Assembly: GCA_030153205.1 (NCBI GenBank)
Contig: JASLHV010000169.1
Span: 1 to 7,710, forward strand
Source of the DNA: Roseiarcus sp.
Lineage (GTDB): Bacteria; Pseudomonadota; Alphaproteobacteria; Rhizobiales; Beijerinckiaceae
Length of the DNA stretch: 7,710 bases
Direction: 5' to 3'
The notes below the pieces were generated by a model that was not told where the DNA came from, did no database searches, and was given only the letters and a program-made list of their open reading frames with translations. The position numbers and the translations under genes are program-made. This document shows, one piece after another, positions 6,361 through 7,710 of this stretch (position 1 is its first letter; each line of letters opens with the position of its first letter).

Positions 6361-6381
6361 GGCGGGAGCCATATCTCCGCC
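6361..6381. repeat. imperfect inverted repeat directly upstream of the kinase ribosome site
   Basis: GGCGGGAG (6361-6368) pairs with CTCCGCC (6375-6381) with one bulged G around a 6-base CCATAT loop. It directly abuts the kinase AGGAGG, so in the kinase mRNA it would sit at the ribosome site; it could also be a regulator half-site pair. Confidence 0.35.
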
Positions 6382-6382
6382 A

Positions 6383-6411
6383 ATGAAACATAAGGCATTT
6401 GTGATTGTCAG
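6383..6411 (-). promoter_or_regulatory. candidate sigma70-type promoter for the kinase
   Basis: On the minus strand, CTGACA (6411-6406, 5 of 6 to TTGACA) is followed after 17 bases by TTTCAT (6388-6383, 4 of 6 to TATAAT). The start would fall some 25-30 bases upstream of the kinase ATG. Its -35 overlaps that of the opposing promoter. Confidence 0.35.
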
Positions 6412-6433
6412 TTGTCGCCGTCTGGCCCATGAT
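6405..6433 (+). promoter_or_regulatory. candidate sigma70-type promoter for the response regulator
   Basis: TTGTCA (6405-6410, 5 of 6) and CATGAT (6428-6433, 4 of 6) are separated by 17 bases, 40 bases before the GTG start. Alphaproteobacterial promoters often deviate from this consensus, so the match is only suggestive. Confidence 0.4.
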
Positions 6434-6456
6434 AGCGCGTGGCGTGGGGCGGCCTC

Positions 6457-6462
6457 GGGAGG
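6457..6462 (+). promoter_or_regulatory. ribosome binding site supporting the GTG start of the response regulator
   Basis: GGGAGG lies 10 bases before the GTG at 6473. The ATG at 6466 is out of frame. The in-frame ATG at 6383 would put 30 unrelated residues before the receiver domain and would lie inside the kinase promoter candidate. Confidence 0.6.
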
Positions 6463-6472
6463 TTTATGGGAC

Positions 6473-7114
6473 GTGCGCGTTCTCATCGTGGATGATCATC
6501 CCATCGTCGTTTCCGGCTGCAAAGCGTTGCTGAGCGGCGAGCCCGGAATCGAAGTTGTCGACGCCGCGGATTCTGAAGCCGGCTACGCCGCCTATTTCGC
6601 AGACAGGCCAAACGTCGCTGTCATCGACATCAATTTACCCGGGACCTCGGGGCTGGAATTGTCGCGCCGAATTCTCCAGCGCGACCCGGAAGCTCGGCTG
6701 GTCATCTTCAGTATGAACGACGATCCGATCTTCGCAATGCGAGCCATCGAGGCCGGCGCAAAAGGCTATATCGCCAAGAACGACGATCCGCTGCTCTTCG
6801 TCGAGGCGGTTCGCCGCGTCGCCGAGGGAGGCGTCTACTTGCGCCCGGAAATGGCTTGCAAAGTCGCTTTCATTAGAACGGGTCCCGGCGGCGCCACGCA
6901 ACCGTCCGGCTTAAATGCGCGCGAACTCGAAATTCTGCGATTGCTTGCGGCGGGGAATACGATCGCGCAGATCGCCTACCTGCTCAACGTCTCCTACAAA
7001 ACCGTCGCCAACAATTGTACCGCCATCAAACATAAGATGGGCGCGCGCAGCACCATGGATCTGATGCGGCTCGCCGTCGGCTTCGCCGAAGCGCCGAGTC
7101 CGCAGATGCGGTGA
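6473..7114 (+). CDS. NarL/FixJ-family (LuxR-type) response regulator
   Basis: A 213-residue transcription regulator. The receiver domain (1-120) begins MRVLIVDDHP and has the acidic pair D7/D8, phosphoacceptor D52 in VIDINLPGTSG, the S80 switch residue and K102 in GYIAKND. A short linker leads to a LuxR/GerE-type helix-turn-helix (about 147-203): LNARELEILRLLAAGNTIAQIAYLLNVSYKTV, then KHKMGARSTMDLMRLA. All catalytic receiver residues are present, so it should be phosphorylated, most likely by the divergently encoded kinase; NarL-type regulators normally pair with HisKA_3 kinases. The GTG at 6473 is preferred because it starts exactly at the receiver's first strand and has a GGGAGG site. It is convergent with the small periplasmic protein gene, 15 bases apart. 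Plausible targets are its own divergent promoter, the receptor operon and pqqA, which is inference from position. Confidence 0.9.
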   Translation: MRVLIVDDHPIVVSGCKALLSGEPGIEVVDAADSEAGYAAYFADRPNVAVIDINLPGTSGLELSRRILQRDPEARLVIFSMNDDPIFAMRAIEAGAKGYIAKNDDPLLFVEAVRRVAEGGVYLRPEMACKVAFIRTGPGGATQPSGLNARELEILRLLAAGNTIAQIAYLLNVSYKTVANNCTAIKHKMGARSTMDLMRLAVGFAEAPSPQMR

Positions 7115-7129
7115 GATCAAGATGCGCCG

Positions 7130-7471
7130 CTATTTGTCGCAGGCCTTCGCGGTCTTCTCGTCAATAGTGAAGACCTTTCCTTCCTTCACCGCGACATCCC
7201 GCACGATGCAAGTGCGACCGCCTTGGTCAGCGAATTTGACGTCGTAGACGCCCGATTTGACGCCGAGAATTTTTAATCGTTCGTCAGGAGAGACGGACTT
7301 GTCGGAGTCATTTTCAGCTTGATTTTGTCCCCAGTCGTTCTTGCCGGCAGGCGAAATCTGCAAAGATGTAATCGTGTCGCGCGTTAAATTCCAAAATTGG
7401 GTGTCTTTGGCGAATGCAGCCGTTGGAAGGACAAAGGCGATCGCCAATATGGCTGCGCTTGTTCGAGCCAT
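7130..7471 (-). CDS. small periplasmic protein of unknown function downstream of pqqA
   Basis: A 113-residue protein with a signal peptide (1-21, ending TAAFA before KDTQ). The mature part starts FWNLTRDTITSLQISPAGKNDWG (26-48). This resembles a widespread small secreted domain with an N-T-x-x-x-I-x-x-L-x-x-SP-x-x-x-x-x-WG signature that I know only as uncharacterised. It continues with ERLKILGVKSGVYDVKFADQGG, typical of a small beta-sandwich, and carries two cysteines (C88, C111) that could form a disulfide. A GAGG site lies 5 bases before the ATG. It is in the same direction as pqqA, 116 bases downstream, with a hairpin between, so co-transcription is likely. Highly charged and soluble, it could be a periplasmic binding or chaperone-like protein, but no function can be assigned. 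Confidence 0.8.
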   Translation of the reverse strand: MARTSAAILAIAFVLPTAAFAKDTQFWNLTRDTITSLQISPAGKNDWGQNQAENDSDKSVSPDERLKILGVKSGVYDVKFADQGGRTCIVRDVAVKEGKVFTIDEKTAKACDK

Positions 7472-7533
7472 GTCATCCTCAGACCTTCGGCGTCGTACGA
7501 TAGATATTTCTCGAGATTCAGGAACCGACAGGC

Positions 7534-7579
7534 CGCCGGATCGCAGAAGCCGTTAGGGCTTAGGATAATCGATCCGGCG
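7534..7579 (-). repeat. nested hairpin between pqqA and the small periplasmic gene
   Basis: CGCCGGATCG (7534-7543) and CGATCCGGCG (7570-7579) are perfect 10-base complements. Inside, AAGCC (7547-7551) and GGCTT (7557-7561) pair around a 5-base loop. It lies 8 bases after the pqqA stop. With no T-run downstream, it suits an RNA-stabilising or partly terminating element that keeps pqqA transcript more abundant than the next gene, rather than a full terminator. Confidence 0.6.
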
Positions 7580-7587
7580 AGAACAGT

Positions 7588-7665
7588 TCACCTCTGCGCG
7601 GAAGCGTAGCTGGTAACTTCCATTCCAACGCAGTCTTCAACAATCATGGGGGTCGACCAGGCCAT
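7588..7665 (-). CDS. pqqA: PqqA, precursor peptide of pyrroloquinoline quinone (PQQ)
   Basis: A 25-residue peptide, MAWSTPMIVEDCVGMEVTSY followed by ASAQR. It has the PqqA hallmark E-x-x-x-Y as E16-V-T-S-Y20: the side chains of this Glu and Tyr are crosslinked by the radical SAM enzyme PqqE (with PqqD as peptide chaperone), excised, and converted to PQQ, cofactor of periplasmic methanol and other alcohol dehydrogenases. The CVGMEVTSY core matches the Methylobacterium peptide as I remember it, and the length is in the usual range (about 22-30). The ATG at 7665 has AGGGAG 6 bases upstream (7677-7672). Unlike the usual operon, no pqqB follows; the next gene on this strand is the small periplasmic protein. 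It may be an additional or solitary pqqA copy, with pqqBCDE elsewhere. A gene this short is easily missed by automated calling. Confidence 0.92.
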   Translation of the reverse strand: MAWSTPMIVEDCVGMEVTSYASAQR

Positions 7666-7686
7666 TGCAATCTCCCTGAGATTCTG

Positions 7687-7710
7687 GACGTGGCGATGAG
7701 AGGCCACGCC
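7687..7710. repeat. inverted repeat upstream of pqqA at the right window edge
   Basis: GACGTGGC (7687-7694) pairs with GCCACGCC (7703-7710) with one G-U across an 8-base spacer. It lies 22 bases upstream of the pqqA start and could be a leader hairpin, an operator, or part of a longer element cut by the window edge. Confidence 0.35.

Noticed and set aside
6383..6472. 30-residue N-terminal extension of the response regulator
   Set aside because: The receiver domain starts at the GTG at 6473 with a ribosome site; the extension lies in the promoter region and has no domain similarity.
7397..7587. Open frame continuing in phase past the pqqA stop (contains NGFCDPAACRFLNLEKYLSY)
   Set aside because: Protein-like in part, but there is no start codon before it, it overlaps the small periplasmic gene in another frame, and known PqqA peptides end near this length. 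Stop-codon readthrough has no support.
1..7710. tRNA, rRNA, CRISPR, insertion sequence or prophage genes
   Set aside because: No cloverleaf, rRNA motif, regularly spaced repeats, transposase or integrase sequence was seen.

Overview
The window looks like chromosomal DNA of a GC-rich alphaproteobacterium, most likely a methylotroph of the Methylocystis/Methylosinus/Beijerinckiaceae/Methylobacterium type. The reasons are a PqqA precursor peptide carrying a C-V-G-M-E-V-T-S-Y core, a MoxY-like sensor kinase with a NarL-type partner, a DUF2380-type secreted protein, and a TonB-dependent receptor of a kind common in methylotrophs. The taxonomic and functional links are inference from remembered families; no search was run.

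Layout, left to right. (1) Positions 1-293, minus strand: the N-terminal part of a divergent dihydropteroate-synthase-like protein that runs off the left edge. (2) 507-1019, plus: a small secreted DUF2380-like protein. (3) 1051-4704, minus: an apparent operon read right to left, with a 784-aa TonB-dependent outer-membrane receptor, a 31-codon small ORF filling the gap, and a TonB energiser with a proline-rich spacer. The small ORF starts 1 base after the receptor stop and overlaps the tonB start as ATGA. (4) 4705-4919: a gene-free stretch with three inverted repeats, including a perfect 13-bp-arm GC repeat enclosing a 6-bp palindrome. (5) 4920-6347, minus: membrane histidine kinase (two TM segments, periplasmic domain, HAMP, HisKA_3, HATPase). 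(6) 6473-7114, plus: NarL/FixJ response regulator, divergent from the kinase; the shared spacer holds two divergent promoter candidates with overlapping -35 boxes. (7) 7130-7471, minus: small periplasmic protein. (8) 7588-7665, minus: pqqA, the 25-aa precursor of the cofactor PQQ, with a good Shine-Dalgarno sequence.

How it may work together: receptor plus TonB import a scarce extracellular ligand (a metal chelate such as copper or lanthanide-chelator, or a cofactor; not determinable here), the two-component pair senses a periplasmic signal and controls transcription, and PqqA supplies the peptide that becomes PQQ for periplasmic alcohol dehydrogenases. The theme fits a methanol/PQQ-dehydrogenase support locus. 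Most notable is that pqqA is solitary: no pqqB follows. It is instead followed by a nested hairpin and a small secreted protein gene.
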